Below are positions 1 to 9,024 of a stretch of DNA of 64,000 nucleotides, piece by piece. Each line of letters starts with the position of its first letter. Positions within the stretch are counted from its first letter, which is position 1. The notes under the pieces are model-generated. The model was not told where the DNA came from. It searched no databases and saw only the letters and a list, made by a program, of their open reading frames with translations. The stretch lies in the NCBI RefSeq assembly GCF_000380045.1, contig NZ_KB904358.1, positions 95,749 through 159,748 on the forward strand, in the 5' to 3' direction. Source of the stretch: Streptococcus marimammalium DSM 18627 (GTDB lineage: Bacteria > Bacillota > Bacilli > Lactobacillales > Streptococcaceae). The position numbers and the translations under genes are program-made.

Positions 1-62
1 ACTAAACCTAGCAGTATGAGACCACTCACAACCATTAGAATGATTTTAAATTTATTATCCAT
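1..62 (-). CDS. N-terminus of exported protein, probably MsrAB (partial)
   Basis: Only the first 20 codons are in the window. The ATG at 62-60 follows a strong AAGGAGG ribosome site. The peptide starts with MDNKFK and then runs into a hydrophobic stretch (ILMVVSGLILLGL), so it is a signal or membrane-anchor segment. It is the third gene of a minus-strand operon after ccdA and a thioredoxin lipoprotein. In streptococci that order (ccdA-etrx-msrAB) normally ends in a surface methionine sulfoxide reductase. The MsrAB call is inferred from context only, because no catalytic residues lie inside the window. Confidence 0.55.
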   Translation of the reverse strand, partial: MDNKFKIILMVVSGLILLGL

Positions 63-86
63 ATTGTCCTCCTTATCATTATACCA

Positions 87-713
87 TTACTTTATTTCTT
101 TTAATGTTTTTTCAATCTCATTTTTTTCCATAAATCCGATATGTGTTTTGGCTAAAACACCATCACTTCCAATAAAAGCTGATGTTGGATAGGAGCGAAT
201 ACCGTAAGCTTTTAGTAACTCACCGTCATTATCTAATAATACTGGTAATTGATCATAACCCAATCCTTGATACCATTTCTTAAACTCACTTTGCGTTTTT
301 TCACCATTATGAGTTGGGGCTACAACCGATAAGATAACATAATCATCAGAAGCCATCTCAGAAAGGTCAACGGTATCTTCTAAAGTTGCTAAACAAATAG
401 AACACCATGATGCCCAGAATTTGAGATAGACTTTTTTACCCTTATAGTCCGAGAGGTGATAGGTTTTGCCATCAACACCTGTTAAAGTGAAATCTGGAGC
501 CATTTCGCCATCATTCATTTTTGTCATGTCATCTGAAGCCTTCATTTCTGAGTCTTTCATATCAGTGTCTGAATCCTTAGCCATTTCATCTTTTTTAGCC
601 ATATTGCTAGTTGTTTTTGTTTCTTTAGACATATTTTCCTGGTTAGTGTTTGAACAAGCACCTAGAAGTCCTAAACAAACAAGACCTGTTGTTAATAATG
701 TGATTTTTTTCAT
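87..713 (-). CDS. Extracytoplasmic thioredoxin-fold lipoprotein (Etrx/TlpA-like)
   Basis: 208 aa. A basic start and hydrophobic helix end in the lipobox LGAC, with Cys20 as the predicted lipidated residue. A charged, Met/Lys/Asp-rich linker (about residues 25-70) follows, then a thioredoxin/AhpC-TSA domain with the redox motif WCSIC (Cys104, Cys107) and a cis-Pro region SYPTS. In streptococci such lipoproteins take electrons from CcdA and reduce surface methionine sulfoxide reductases. The neighbours fit: ccdA lies just upstream and a probable MsrAB begins 24 nt downstream. The linker is unusually rich in D/K/M repeats, which looks like a flexible tether. The family is secure; the physiological partner is inferred. 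Confidence 0.9.
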   Translation of the reverse strand: MKKITLLTTGLVCLGLLGACSNTNQENMSKETKTTSNMAKKDEMAKDSDTDMKDSEMKASDDMTKMNDGEMAPDFTLTGVDGKTYHLSDYKGKKVYLKFWASWCSICLATLEDTVDLSEMASDDYVILSVVAPTHNGEKTQSEFKKWYQGLGYDQLPVLLDNDGELLKAYGIRSYPTSAFIGSDGVLAKTHIGFMEKNEIEKTLKEIK

Positions 714-736
714 TGTGTTCTCCTTTTATTATAGAT

Positions 737-1453
737 TTATAAAGATGATTCAAAAAATGCTGCAAGTGCACCTAATTGACCAGTCATTAATAGAATACCC
801 ATTAAAATAATCAATGCACCACCAATTTTTTTCATAGTGCTTAGATAAGGTCTAAGACGATTAAAATGCTTAAGCATAGTTGTTGAAGCTAATGCCATCA
901 ACAAGAATGGTAAAGCCATTCCTAAAGTGTAGGCAAGCATCAAAAAGCCACCTTGAACAGCACCACTTCCACCAGAAGCAGCAATTGCTAACACCGAACT
1001 AAGAACCGGCCCAACACAAGGTGTCCAGCCAAAACTAAAGGTAATACCTAGTAAGAAAGCACCATAAATATCATTTCTTTTTTTATTGGGATTAAAAGTA
1101 ATACTTTTTTGCATTTGGAGTTTTTTAATGGTAATGATGTCCATTTGATGAATACCAAGAATGATAACAATAGTTCCTAGCACATAACGGAACCAATCGG
1201 CATATAAAACAGCTCCTAAAAATCCAGCTCCATAACCAAGAATTAAAAAAATAGTTGATAGCCCAGCAATGAACGAGAGGGTTTTAATGAGCCCGTGCCA
1301 ATAAACCTTCCTCCCTAAAATAGTGATGGTTCGCTCATCGTCTGAATCCAATAAAATACCAACATAAACTGGAAGTAGTGGAAAAATACAGGGTGAGAAA
1401 AATGATAATACTCCAGCTAAGAAAACCGAAATTAAAAAAATAATTGTTTCCAT
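737..1453 (-). CDS. ccdA: Cytochrome c biogenesis/thiol-disulfide transporter CcdA
   Basis: 238 aa, polytopic (about six membrane segments). It has the two conserved membrane cysteines of the CcdA/DsbD-beta family: FFSPCIFP (Cys22) and GWTPCVGP (Cys146). CcdA carries electrons from cytoplasmic thioredoxin across the membrane to extracytoplasmic thioredoxin-like proteins. It is the first gene of the redox operon, 23 nt before the thioredoxin lipoprotein. The start at 1453 has an AAAGGAG ribosome site. Streptococci lack c-type cytochromes, so a role in repairing oxidised surface proteins is more likely than cytochrome maturation. Confidence 0.92.
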   Translation of the reverse strand: METIIFLISVFLAGVLSFFSPCIFPLLPVYVGILLDSDDERTITILGRKVYWHGLIKTLSFIAGLSTIFLILGYGAGFLGAVLYADWFRYVLGTIVIILGIHQMDIITIKKLQMQKSITFNPNKKRNDIYGAFLLGITFSFGWTPCVGPVLSSVLAIAASGGSGAVQGGFLMLAYTLGMALPFLLMALASTTMLKHFNRLRPYLSTMKKIGGALIILMGILLMTGQLGALAAFFESSL

Positions 1454-1519
1454 ACTGTCTCCTTTCTTTTATTATCTTTAGTATAATCTTCTTTTTAAAA
1501 ATAAAATAGGAGGATTTTA

Positions 1520-1573
1520 ATGGAAAAACTTGAATTTGATACGATAATGATAAAAAAGAAAGAATTTGATTGA
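1520..1573 (+). other. 17-codon ORF with good promoter and ribosome site (gene remnant or micropeptide)
   Basis: A TATAAT-like -10 (about 1481) and a perfect AGGAGG (1508-1513) precede an ATG at 1520. The frame runs only 17 codons (MEKLEFDTIMIKKKEFD) before TGA. The signals look like those of a real gene whose body has been lost, though a micropeptide is possible. I recognise no family. The rest of the roughly 300-nt gap between ccdA and the cold-shock gene is AT-rich, and I see no other feature in it apart from the long cold-shock leader. Confidence 0.3.
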
Positions 1574-1756
1574 TCAAAAGGCTTAATTTTATAACCTTTT
1601 TGGAGATTTTTGTTTTTATTTTCAATATTTGAAGCTTTTTAGTATACATTGCCACTCATTCATGTTAATATAAGAGAGTAGAGTTTCAAGAGTTATATTT
1701 GTGGCAACATATTTTTTCTCAAGAGTTTACAAATAATAAGAGAGGAAGTATGTTCA

Positions 1757-1957
1757 ATGACACAAGGTACAGTAAAATGGTTTAACGCTGAAAAAGGCTT
1801 CGGTTTTATCAGCACTGAAGAAAGTGGCGATGTTTTCGCACATTTTTCAGCCATTCAAACAGATGGTTTTAAAACTATGGATGAAGGCCAAAAAGTAACA
1901 TTTGATATTGAAGAAGGCGCACGCGGACTTCAAGCAGCAAATATTACATTAAGCTAA
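1757..1957 (+). CDS. Cold-shock protein (CSD fold, CspA/CspC type)
   Basis: 66 aa, the usual size for a single cold-shock domain. The RNA-binding motifs are both present: RNP1 KGFGFI (residues 13-18) and RNP2 VFAHF (26-30), with the start [10 protein letters not shown] typical of the family. It binds single-stranded RNA/DNA and melts mRNA structure at low temperature. It is monocistronic, with its own terminator right after the stop. The region upstream back to about 1600 is long and AT-rich, as is usual for thermo-responsive csp leaders, but I cannot show a thermosensor fold by eye. Confidence 0.95.
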   Translation: MTQGTVKWFNAEKGFGFISTEESGDVFAHFSAIQTDGFKTMDEGQKVTFDIEEGARGLQAANITLS

Positions 1958-1963
1958 AAAATT

Positions 1964-1987
1964 GTCTCCCTTTGGGAGACTTTTTTG
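1964..1987 (+). terminator. Intrinsic terminator of the cold-shock gene
   Basis: GTCTCCC-TTT-GGGAGAC followed by TTTTTT, 7 nt after the stop codon. Confidence 0.9.
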
Positions 1988-2008
1988 TTGGTTAATTTTT
2001 CAAAAACA

Positions 2009-2038
2009 AAAACTCTAGTAACTTTACTAGAGTTTTTG
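2009..2038 (-). terminator. Hairpin terminator-like element
   Basis: A nearly perfect inverted repeat (ACTCTAGTAA / TTTACTAGAGT) flanked by A and T runs. On the minus strand it lies about 60 nt after the coding-like integrase-tail remnant at 2100-2197, so it may be that gene's old terminator. It could work in both directions. Confidence 0.6.
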
Positions 2039-2099
2039 GCAAATTGGATAGCAATAACTAGTATTTTTCGTTATCAAGCCTACTAATCTTTTATGTTTC

Positions 2100-2197
2100 T
2101 TAGAAATCTATTTTTTCAATAACTTCATCAAGAGTTGAAATGGCTCTAATCAAATAAAGTTTTAATTTTTTTGCCCCTTTTTCTGCCCCAAAGAAGC
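2100..2197 (-). pseudogene. Possible integrase C-terminal remnant beside ffs
   Basis: The minus strand holds a coding-like tail of about 32 codons: FFGAEKGAKKLKLYLIRA, then ISTLDEVIEKIDF and a stop. An in-frame stop lies just upstream and there is no start. The repeated GGGGCA(A/G)AAA pattern and the FGA-KGAKK motif resemble the 3' ends of streptococcal tyrosine-integrase genes. Its position downstream of the SRP RNA gene and before a terminator hairpin fits an element relic. This is pattern recognition only and weakly supported. Confidence 0.33.
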
Positions 2198-2218
2198 CCT
2201 AAAATATAATATAGTCAC

Positions 2219-2253
2219 AAAAACCCTATGAAATCAAGGATTCATAGGGTTTT
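2219..2253 (-). terminator. Hairpin downstream of the SRP RNA
   Basis: A strong inverted repeat, AAAACCCTATGAA / TTCATAGGGTTTT, is followed on the minus strand by a short T run. It lies about 20 nt after the 3' end of ffs and could be a back-up terminator, or mark the edge of the integrase remnant. Confidence 0.6.
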
Positions 2254-2269
2254 AAAAACGAACAAAAAA

Positions 2270-2350
2270 AGAGCACACAGCTTACATCGCTTAGGGCTGC
2301 TGGATTCCTCCCCTGACCCACTTCACGCAAAACTGTTGCTCCATAGTTTA
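2270..2350 (-). ncRNA. ffs: Small SRP RNA (4.5S-like, ffs)
   Basis: On the minus strand the sequence carries the conserved SRP domain IV hallmarks GGTCAGGGGAGGAA and CAGCAGCCC, then a GCGATGTAAGCTGTGTGCTC 3' arm and a T-rich tail. The 5' part (GGAGCAACAGTTTTGCGTGAAG) matches the short streptococcal form. It is the RNA core of the signal recognition particle with Ffh. It lies directly downstream of tadA, a familiar streptococcal arrangement. The ends are set by eye to within about 10 nt. Confidence 0.9.
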
Positions 2351-2377
2351 TTATAACAGAATTTAAAATTTCTGCAA

Positions 2378-2875
2378 CTAGTCTTCTATCGAATCATTTT
2401 CAAGTGTCACGTTTTTCTCACGACGTTTTCGGAAAAAATCTTGCATGATTCGGGCACACTCTTTTTCAAGGATACCTGTTTCAACAGCAACACGATGATT
2501 GAGACGTGGATCGCTTAAAATATCATAAAGGCTACCTGCTGCACCAAACTTACTATTTTTAGCACCATAAATAACAGCTGGTATTCTTGCTAAACTAATC
2601 GCTCCACTACACATGACACAAGGTTCAATCGTCACAAATAGAGTGGTTTCCAGTAAACGCCAATTGCCTTCTGACTGGTTGGCTTCGTTAATGGCCATGA
2701 TTTCTGCATGCATAATGGCTTGATTGCATTCTTCTCTCGCGTTATGCCCTCGTCCTATAATCTGACCCGCTTTAACAATAACACAACCGATTGGAATCTC
2801 ATCTTTTTCAAGCGAACGATGGGCTTCTTTTAGGGCTTCTGACATAAAGAATTCTTTTTCAGCTTGAGTGTACAT
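2378..2875 (-). CDS. tadA: tRNA-specific adenosine deaminase TadA
   Basis: 165 aa from the ATG at 2875; an upstream extension is possible but has no support. It has the zinc cytidine/adenosine deaminase motifs: HAE (56-58, with catalytic Glu) and PCVMC (85-89, two zinc Cys). TadA converts A34 of tRNA-Arg(ACG) to inosine so that one tRNA reads CGU, CGC and CGA. The start overlaps the stop of the upstream MBL gene as TAATG, which suggests translational coupling and fixes the start. The SRP RNA follows downstream. This is an essential core gene of the usual length. Confidence 0.95.
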   Translation of the reverse strand: MYTQAEKEFFMSEALKEAHRSLEKDEIPIGCVIVKAGQIIGRGHNAREECNQAIMHAEIMAINEANQSEGNWRLLETTLFVTIEPCVMCSGAISLARIPAVIYGAKNSKFGAAGSLYDILSDPRLNHRVAVETGILEKECARIMQDFFRKRREKNVTLENDSIED

Positions 2876-3651
2876 TACAATTCTCCTAAATCCCAAGATT
2901 TATGAGGATAGGCCAATTCAACCGGAATATCACCTGAGTGGTTAGCAGATTCTTGTCTTAGGGCTTCAAGATAATCAGCATCATGTTTTCCGTCTTTTGA
3001 AAATTGTGGCAGATGCGTCAAGACTAGTTTCTTCACTTCAGCTTCTTTGGCGATTTGACCTGCTTCTTTGCTGGTCAAGTGAGCAAAGTGATTTTCATTC
3101 CCCTCAAATAAATAAACATCTGCTAAAAACAAATCGGCATCCTTAGTGAAATCTGCCAAACCATCAAAATAGCCAGTATCTCCAGTAAATACAAGGACTT
3201 GGTCGGTAGTTCTTTCTTTAATTCTCATTGCATAACAAGGCACTGGATGAACCGTTTTGATAAAAGTGATTTCAAAAGGACCAATTATCTCAACACCAGA
3301 AACATTATAGGCAATTCCCTTGGCCACATCAGGAAAGCTAAGTTTAGCAAATTCGTTTTTATCTTCATCATGACCATAGACAGGTAGAAGTTTTGGCTGC
3401 CAAAGTGTTTTCGGATACAAGAGGCGGTAGTGAAATAAGACACCTAAATCAGCGATGTGATCTGGATGATAGTGACTGATAATTACCGCATCTAAAGCTA
3501 ATGGACTAATTTCTTTTTCCAATTCATTGATGGCTCGACTCCCCACATCCATTAGCAGTTGAAAACCGTCTGAACCGGTGATAAGATAGCTCGTTGTCCC
3601 ACCATCTTGATAAGGATAGGCTCCCCAACAGCCAAGAGTTGTTACTTTCAT
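2875..3651 (-). CDS. MBL-fold metal-dependent hydrolase (YhfI-like)
   Basis: 258 aa. It has the metallo-beta-lactamase signature SHYHPDH (His60, His62, Asp64, His65), followed by downstream ligands in VHPVPCYAMR, FTGDTGY and VLTHLPQF. The domain arrangement is close to RNase Z/YhfI-type hydrolases, but it lacks the long exosite arm of true RNase Z, so the substrate is unknown. The ribosome site GAGGAG precedes the ATG. The promoter is divergent from polA, with an extended -10 TGATATAAT. It is translationally coupled to tadA. Confidence 0.85.
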   Translation of the reverse strand: MKVTTLGCWGAYPYQDGGTTSYLITGSDGFQLLMDVGSRAINELEKEISPLALDAVIISHYHPDHIADLGVLFHYRLLYPKTLWQPKLLPVYGHDEDKNEFAKLSFPDVAKGIAYNVSGVEIIGPFEITFIKTVHPVPCYAMRIKERTTDQVLVFTGDTGYFDGLADFTKDADLFLADVYLFEGNENHFAHLTSKEAGQIAKEAEVKKLVLTHLPQFSKDGKHDADYLEALRQESANHSGDIPVELAYPHKSWDLGEL

Positions 3652-3679
3652 GCTTTTCTCCTCTTTTATTTCTGTGTTT

Positions 3680-3791
3680 ATTATATCAAACTTACTGCTA
3701 ATTAGCAGACTAATTGACAGCTTAATTTTTTTTAAAACAAGTTGTCACCTCCCACACACTTTAAAGAGACTTCTTATGATATAATAAACCT
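3680..3791. promoter_or_regulatory. Divergent MBL/polA promoter region with 14-bp palindrome
   Basis: Two extended -10 boxes TGATATAAT face away from each other: one for the MBL gene (minus strand, 3680-3688) and one for polA (plus strand, 3777-3785). Between them lies a perfect 14-bp palindrome, CTGCTAATTAGCAG (3695-3708), over the expected -35 of the MBL promoter. A second imperfect dyad (TTGACAGCTT...AAGTTGTCA) lies at 3713-3747. The polA -10 is only 6 nt from its ATG. Confidence 0.6.
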
Positions 3792-6428
3792 ATGAAAAAG
3801 AAGAATAAATTACTGTTAATTGATGGCTCATCCATCGCTTTTCGAGCCTTTTTTGCCTTATACAATCAGATTGATCGCTTTAAAAATGCTACTGGTCTTC
3901 ATACTAATGCTATTTATGGTTTTCATCTAATGCTTGATCACATGATGAAAAGGGTTAAACCTACTCATGTTTTAGTGGCTTTTGATGCCGGTAAAACAAC
4001 TTTTAGAACTGAGATGTTTTCAGACTATAAAGCTGGTCGTGCTAAGACGCCTGATGAGTTTAAAGAACAATTTCCCTTCATTAAAGAGATGCTGACAGCA
4101 CTTGGAATCAAGCACTACGAACTTGATCGCTATGAAGCTGATGATATCATAGGAACTCTTGATAAGCTTGCCGAAAATGGAGAGATTTTTTATGATGTCA
4201 CGATTGTGAGTGGTGATAAAGACCTCATCCAGCTAACTGATGACAATACTGTTGTTGAAATTTCTAAAAAAGGGGTCTCTGAATTTGAAGAATTCACCCC
4301 TGATTATCTCATGAAAAAAATGGGAATTACTCCGACACAATTCATCGATTTAAAAGCCCTCATGGGTGATAAATCTGATAATATTCCAGGTGTTACCAAA
4401 ATTGGTGAAAAGACTGGGATTAAATTACTCCTAGAACACGGAAGTATAGAAGGTATTTATGCAAACATTGATAGTATGAAGCCTTCTAAAATGAAAGAAA
4501 ACCTCATCGCTGACAAAGAACAAGCCTTTCTCTCAAAGACACTGGCAACCATTGATATCACTGCACCTATAACGATTGGTCTTGATGATTTGACTTACCA
4601 TGGTCCTGAGATTGAAAAACTCTCACAATTTTATGATGATATGGGCTTTAAGCAATTGAAGGCTAGCCTATCTGGTGCTGGACAAAAAGAAGTGGACGTG
4701 ACCTTCACAGAGGTAACAGAGCTTCAACCTGAGATGTTTAGTGCTGACCAGTTTTATTATTTTGAGCTCTTGCGTCCCAACTACCATACAGAAAACATCA
4801 TAGGTTTTGCTTGGGGCAATAAAGAAAAGATTTATGCCAGTTCTGATATCAAACTCCTTCAATCAGATCTTTTTAAACAAGCTTTGGCACAACCGATAAA
4901 AACCTATGATTTCAAGCGAAGCAAAGTCTTGCTTAACCATTTAGATGTCTCTTTGCCTGCTTGTGCTTTTGATAGTAGACTAGCCAAGTATCTTTTATCA
5001 ACAGTTGATGATAATGAGCTAGCAACCATCGCCCATCTCTATGGTCAAACCCCGCTAGCTGATGATAATGATGTCTATGGCAAAGGGGCAAAACGTGCTA
5101 TCCCAGATAAAGAAATATTGCTCACCCATCTGGCCAAAAAAATTCGTACCTTGGTAGAAACTGAACCAATTATGACAGAATTATTGGCAAAAAATAAACA
5201 ACTAGACTTGCTTTTTGAGATGGAAATACCTCTTGCCAATGTCTTAGCGAAAATGGAAATTGAAGGGATTTCTGTTGATAAAACAAGCCTACAAGAAATG
5301 CAAGCAGAAAATGATGTAACCATTAATCGCCTAACCCAAGACATCTATGACATGGCTGGCGAAGAATTTAATATCAACTCACCAAAACAGTTGGGTCAGA
5401 TTTTGTTTGAAAAGATGAAATTACCGCTTTGGGCAACTAAAAAAACCAAAACTGGTTATTCTACTGCCGTTGATGTCTTGGAAAAATTAGCACCTAATGC
5501 ACCCATTGTTGCTAAAATTTTAAACTATCGTCAAATCACTAAACTTCAAAACACTTATGTAGTTGGTCTACAAGATTATATACTGGCTGATGGGAAAATT
5601 CATACCTCTTATCTTCAAGATTTAACACAAACGGGACGTTTATCAAGTGTTGATCCCAACCTTCAAAATATTCCTGTTCGTTTAGAACAAGGAAGATTAA
5701 TTCGAAAAGCCTTCACCGCTAACCAAGAAGATAGTGTGCTTTTGAGTTCTGACTATTCGCAAATTGAACTACGTGTCCTTGCTCACATATCTAACGATGA
5801 GCATCTCATTGACGCTTTTAATCACGGAGCAGATATCCATACAGCTACAGCTATGAGAGTCTTTGGTATTGAAAAACCAGAAGAGGTTAGCGCAAACGAC
5901 CGCCGAAATGCCAAGGCTGTTAACTTCGGAGTTGTTTATGGTATTTCTGACTTTGGCCTCTCAAACAATCTTGGCATTACAAGAAATGCAGCCAAACAAT
6001 ATATTGACACCTATTTTGAACGTTATCCTGGCATTAAAGCCTACATGGATAATATTGTTAAAGATGCTCGTAATAAGGGTTATGTCGAAACACTCTTTCA
6101 TCGTAGACGTGAGCTGCCTGATATCCATTCACGTAATTTTAATGTTAGAAATTTTGCAGAGCGCACAGCTATCAATTCACCTATTCAAGGATCTGCTGCT
6201 GATATCTTAAAACTTGCTATGATAAAGCTTGATAAAGCTCTTGAAAAAGGGAATTTTAAAGCTAAAATGCTTTTACAAGTCCATGATGAAATTGTCTTAG
6301 AAGTCCCTAAAAATGAACTTAAGAGTGTCCGGCAACTGGTCAAAGAAACTATGGAATCAGCTTTCGCATTAAAAGTACCACTCATTGTGGATGACAATTC
6401 TGGTAAAACATGGTATGAAGCCAAATAA
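3792..6428 (+). CDS. polA: DNA polymerase I
   Basis: 878 aa, the normal length. Domains: N-terminal 5' nuclease (about 1-290, with ALMGDKSDNIPGV), a 3'-5' exonuclease-like middle domain (about 300-470), and the family A polymerase (about 480-878). Polymerase motif A is DYSQIELRV, motif B is RRNAKAVNFGVVYG and motif C is HDE (831-833). I cannot see the full acidic DEDD set in the middle domain, consistent with the lack of proofreading known for streptococcal Pol I. It fills gaps and removes primers in replication and repair. No ribosome site is visible, and the -10 box lies 6 nt before the ATG, so the mRNA may be leaderless. Confidence 0.97.
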   Translation: MKKKNKLLLIDGSSIAFRAFFALYNQIDRFKNATGLHTNAIYGFHLMLDHMMKRVKPTHVLVAFDAGKTTFRTEMFSDYKAGRAKTPDEFKEQFPFIKEMLTALGIKHYELDRYEADDIIGTLDKLAENGEIFYDVTIVSGDKDLIQLTDDNTVVEISKKGVSEFEEFTPDYLMKKMGITPTQFIDLKALMGDKSDNIPGVTKIGEKTGIKLLLEHGSIEGIYANIDSMKPSKMKENLIADKEQAFLSKTLATIDITAPITIGLDDLTYHGPEIEKLSQFYDDMGFKQLKASLSGAGQKEVDVTFTEVTELQPEMFSADQFYYFELLRPNYHTENIIGFAWGNKEKIYASSDIKLLQSDLFKQALAQPIKTYDFKRSKVLLNHLDVSLPACAFDSRLAKYLLSTVDDNELATIAHLYGQTPLADDNDVYGKGAKRAIPDKEILLTHLAKKIRTLVETEPIMTELLAKNKQLDLLFEMEIPLANVLAKMEIEGISVDKTSLQEMQAENDVTINRLTQDIYDMAGEEFNINSPKQLGQILFEKMKLPLWATKKTKTGYSTAVDVLEKLAPNAPIVAKILNYRQITKLQNTYVVGLQDYILADGKIHTSYLQDLTQTGRLSSVDPNLQNIPVRLEQGRLIRKAFTANQEDSVLLSSDYSQIELRVLAHISNDEHLIDAFNHGADIHTATAMRVFGIEKPEEVSANDRRNAKAVNFGVVYGISDFGLSNNLGITRNAAKQYIDTYFERYPGIKAYMDNIVKDARNKGYVETLFHRRRELPDIHSRNFNVRNFAERTAINSPIQGSAADILKLAMIKLDKALEKGNFKAKMLLQVHDEIVLEVPKNELKSVRQLVKETMESAFALKVPLIVDDNSGKTWYEAK

Positions 6429-6438
6429 GGAGACTATA

Positions 6439-6864
6439 ATGACTTATCACTTTCAAAATCCTGACCAAGAAACCATCTTTAATTATCTAAGAGACAGTAA
6501 AACAATTGCTGTTGTTGGTTTATCTAATCGAAAAGAAAGCCCTGCTTATCAAGTTTCTGAGATAATGCAAAAAGTTGGTTACAAGATTATTCCTGTCAAT
6601 CCAAGGCTAGCTGGAAAAACAATCTTGGGGGAATTAACCTATCCTTCCTTGAAAGATATCCCAGATGCAATAGATATTGTCAATATCTTTCGTCGTAGTG
6701 ACTTTTTACCTGAAGTGGCTAAAGAGTTTATCACCACTGATGCTCGCATCTTCTGGGCTCAACTGGGTCTTGAAAATGAAGAAGCCGAGCAAATTTTAAG
6801 AGACAATCATTGTCATAACATTGTTATGAATCGATGTATTAAAATTGACTATTTTAACATGTAA
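6439..6864 (+). CDS. CoA-binding (Rossmann) domain protein
   Basis: 141 aa from the ATG at 6439, which has an AAGGAG ribosome site 7 nt upstream; the longer frame into polA is not needed. The N-terminal half has the CoA_binding pattern: TIAVVGLSNRKESPAYQVS then VNPRLAGKTILGE, ending in RCIKIDY. These small YccU-type proteins resemble the CoA-binding domain of succinyl-CoA synthetase but have no catalytic domain, and their function is not settled. It follows polA by 10 nt and shares its transcript, a pairing common in streptococci. Confidence 0.88.
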   Translation: MTYHFQNPDQETIFNYLRDSKTIAVVGLSNRKESPAYQVSEIMQKVGYKIIPVNPRLAGKTILGELTYPSLKDIPDAIDIVNIFRRSDFLPEVAKEFITTDARIFWAQLGLENEEAEQILRDNHCHNIVMNRCIKIDYFNM

Positions 6865-6910
6865 AAAGACTGTAGTCTTTCTCTTTGTGAGAAGGCTACA
6901 GCCTTTTTTA
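6863..6910. terminator. Bidirectional terminator after polA operon
   Basis: AAAAAGACTGTAG pairs with CTACAGCCTTTTTT, with A and T runs on either side. It serves the polA operon and the convergent gene ending at 6908. Confidence 0.85.
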
Positions 6911-7663
6911 CATCAATTTAATTGGAAAAGATATCTTTTGTAATTGTCTTTTTTCTTGCAGCATTTTTTCATAAAAAATAGTATTACTTGTTAAAAAGTA
7001 GGGCATCACGTAAAAACTAGCTAAACCAAATGTTACCCCTACTAAAACATACCAGCCAAAAAAACTAAGGTGAAGGAAAAACAGTTGTCGTTTATACCCC
7101 TTCATAAATTGACGACTCGTCGCTAGTAATACAAGAGGATTAATCTTGATATTTTTTTGATAGTACTCATAAAACAAGAGTTCAACAAAGAAATAACGAT
7201 AAAGGGTGATGAGAAACATGACAAGTGATAATAGAACTAGCACAATACTAGTTAGACTAATACCACTCGTTAAAATCATAATATAACCTATAGAAGAAGC
7301 AAAAAACCAAACAAATAAAAGCAGATTTTTCATCATCACAAGACCAAATAATGGTAAAAATAATTTGGTTTCAAAAGCGCGTTGGCTATCAGAAAAACGA
7401 ACACTTTGGCGTTTTCCTCGAATGACATCAAGTAACGTTAAAAGAGTAGAAAGTACAAAAAAAGTCACCAGGCTACTAAGAGCTAGCGTAAATAAATTAT
7501 CTCCCCAACTTGTTCTTGTTTGCTCACTTAGCGTAAGTTGTTCAAATACTGTAATTCCCATATAAAATAGAGTTGATAAAACAGGTAATAAGAATAATTG
7601 ATACTTGCCAGGCAAACGTTTGAGGATTGTTCTAGCTTTCTTTTTAATGATTGATGATTTCAT
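6908..7663 (-). CDS. Integral membrane protein, DUF975-like
   Basis: 251 aa with five to six hydrophobic segments. The start MKSSIIKKKARTILK followed by LPGKYQLFLLPVL matches the cytoplasmic helix and first membrane segment of DUF975 proteins, which are widespread in Firmicutes and have no known activity. It is a single gene between the convergent polA operon and the divergent tgt, and in related streptococci a DUF975 gene is often found beside tgt. The family call is moderate, and I assign no function. Confidence 0.65.
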   Translation of the reverse strand: MKSSIIKKKARTILKRLPGKYQLFLLPVLSTLFYMGITVFEQLTLSEQTRTSWGDNLFTLALSSLVTFFVLSTLLTLLDVIRGKRQSVRFSDSQRAFETKLFLPLFGLVMMKNLLLFVWFFASSIGYIMILTSGISLTSIVLVLLSLVMFLITLYRYFFVELLFYEYYQKNIKINPLVLLATSRQFMKGYKRQLFFLHLSFFGWYVLVGVTFGLASFYVMPYFLTSNTIFYEKMLQEKRQLQKISFPIKLM

Positions 7664-7759
7664 ATCTAAATCCTTCTATAAAGATATGCTTATTATAGCA
7701 TAGTTGACTTAAGAATACCGCTTTGGAAATCTATAAGACCTTTAGACATTAAAGAAAAA

Positions 7760-7788
7760 ATGACAAATCAGACTTATTTTGATAGAAT
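7760..7788 (+). promoter_or_regulatory. tgt promoter
   Basis: ATGACA (7760-7765), 17 nt, TAGAAT (7783-7788). It lies about 50 nt upstream of tgt. Confidence 0.5.
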
Positions 7789-7794
7789 AAATAG

Positions 7795-8982
<1,188 letters not shown>

Positions 8983-8989
8983 TAGATAC

Positions 8990-9016
8990 AAAAAGCCCAA
9001 GAATTTGGGCTTTTGT
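8990..9016. terminator. Terminator after tgt
   Basis: AAAAGCCCAAGAATTTGGGCTTTT with a T-rich continuation; bidirectional, shared with the convergent gene. Confidence 0.85.
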
Positions 9017-9024
9017 GTTTTTTA

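Noticed and set aside
1335..1655. 106-codon minus-strand frame overlapping ccdA
   Set aside because: A shadow frame of ccdA extended into AT-rich DNA; no ribosome site.
2875..3651. RNase Z
   Set aside because: The MBL core fits, but the exosite arm needed for tRNA binding is not visible and the length is short.
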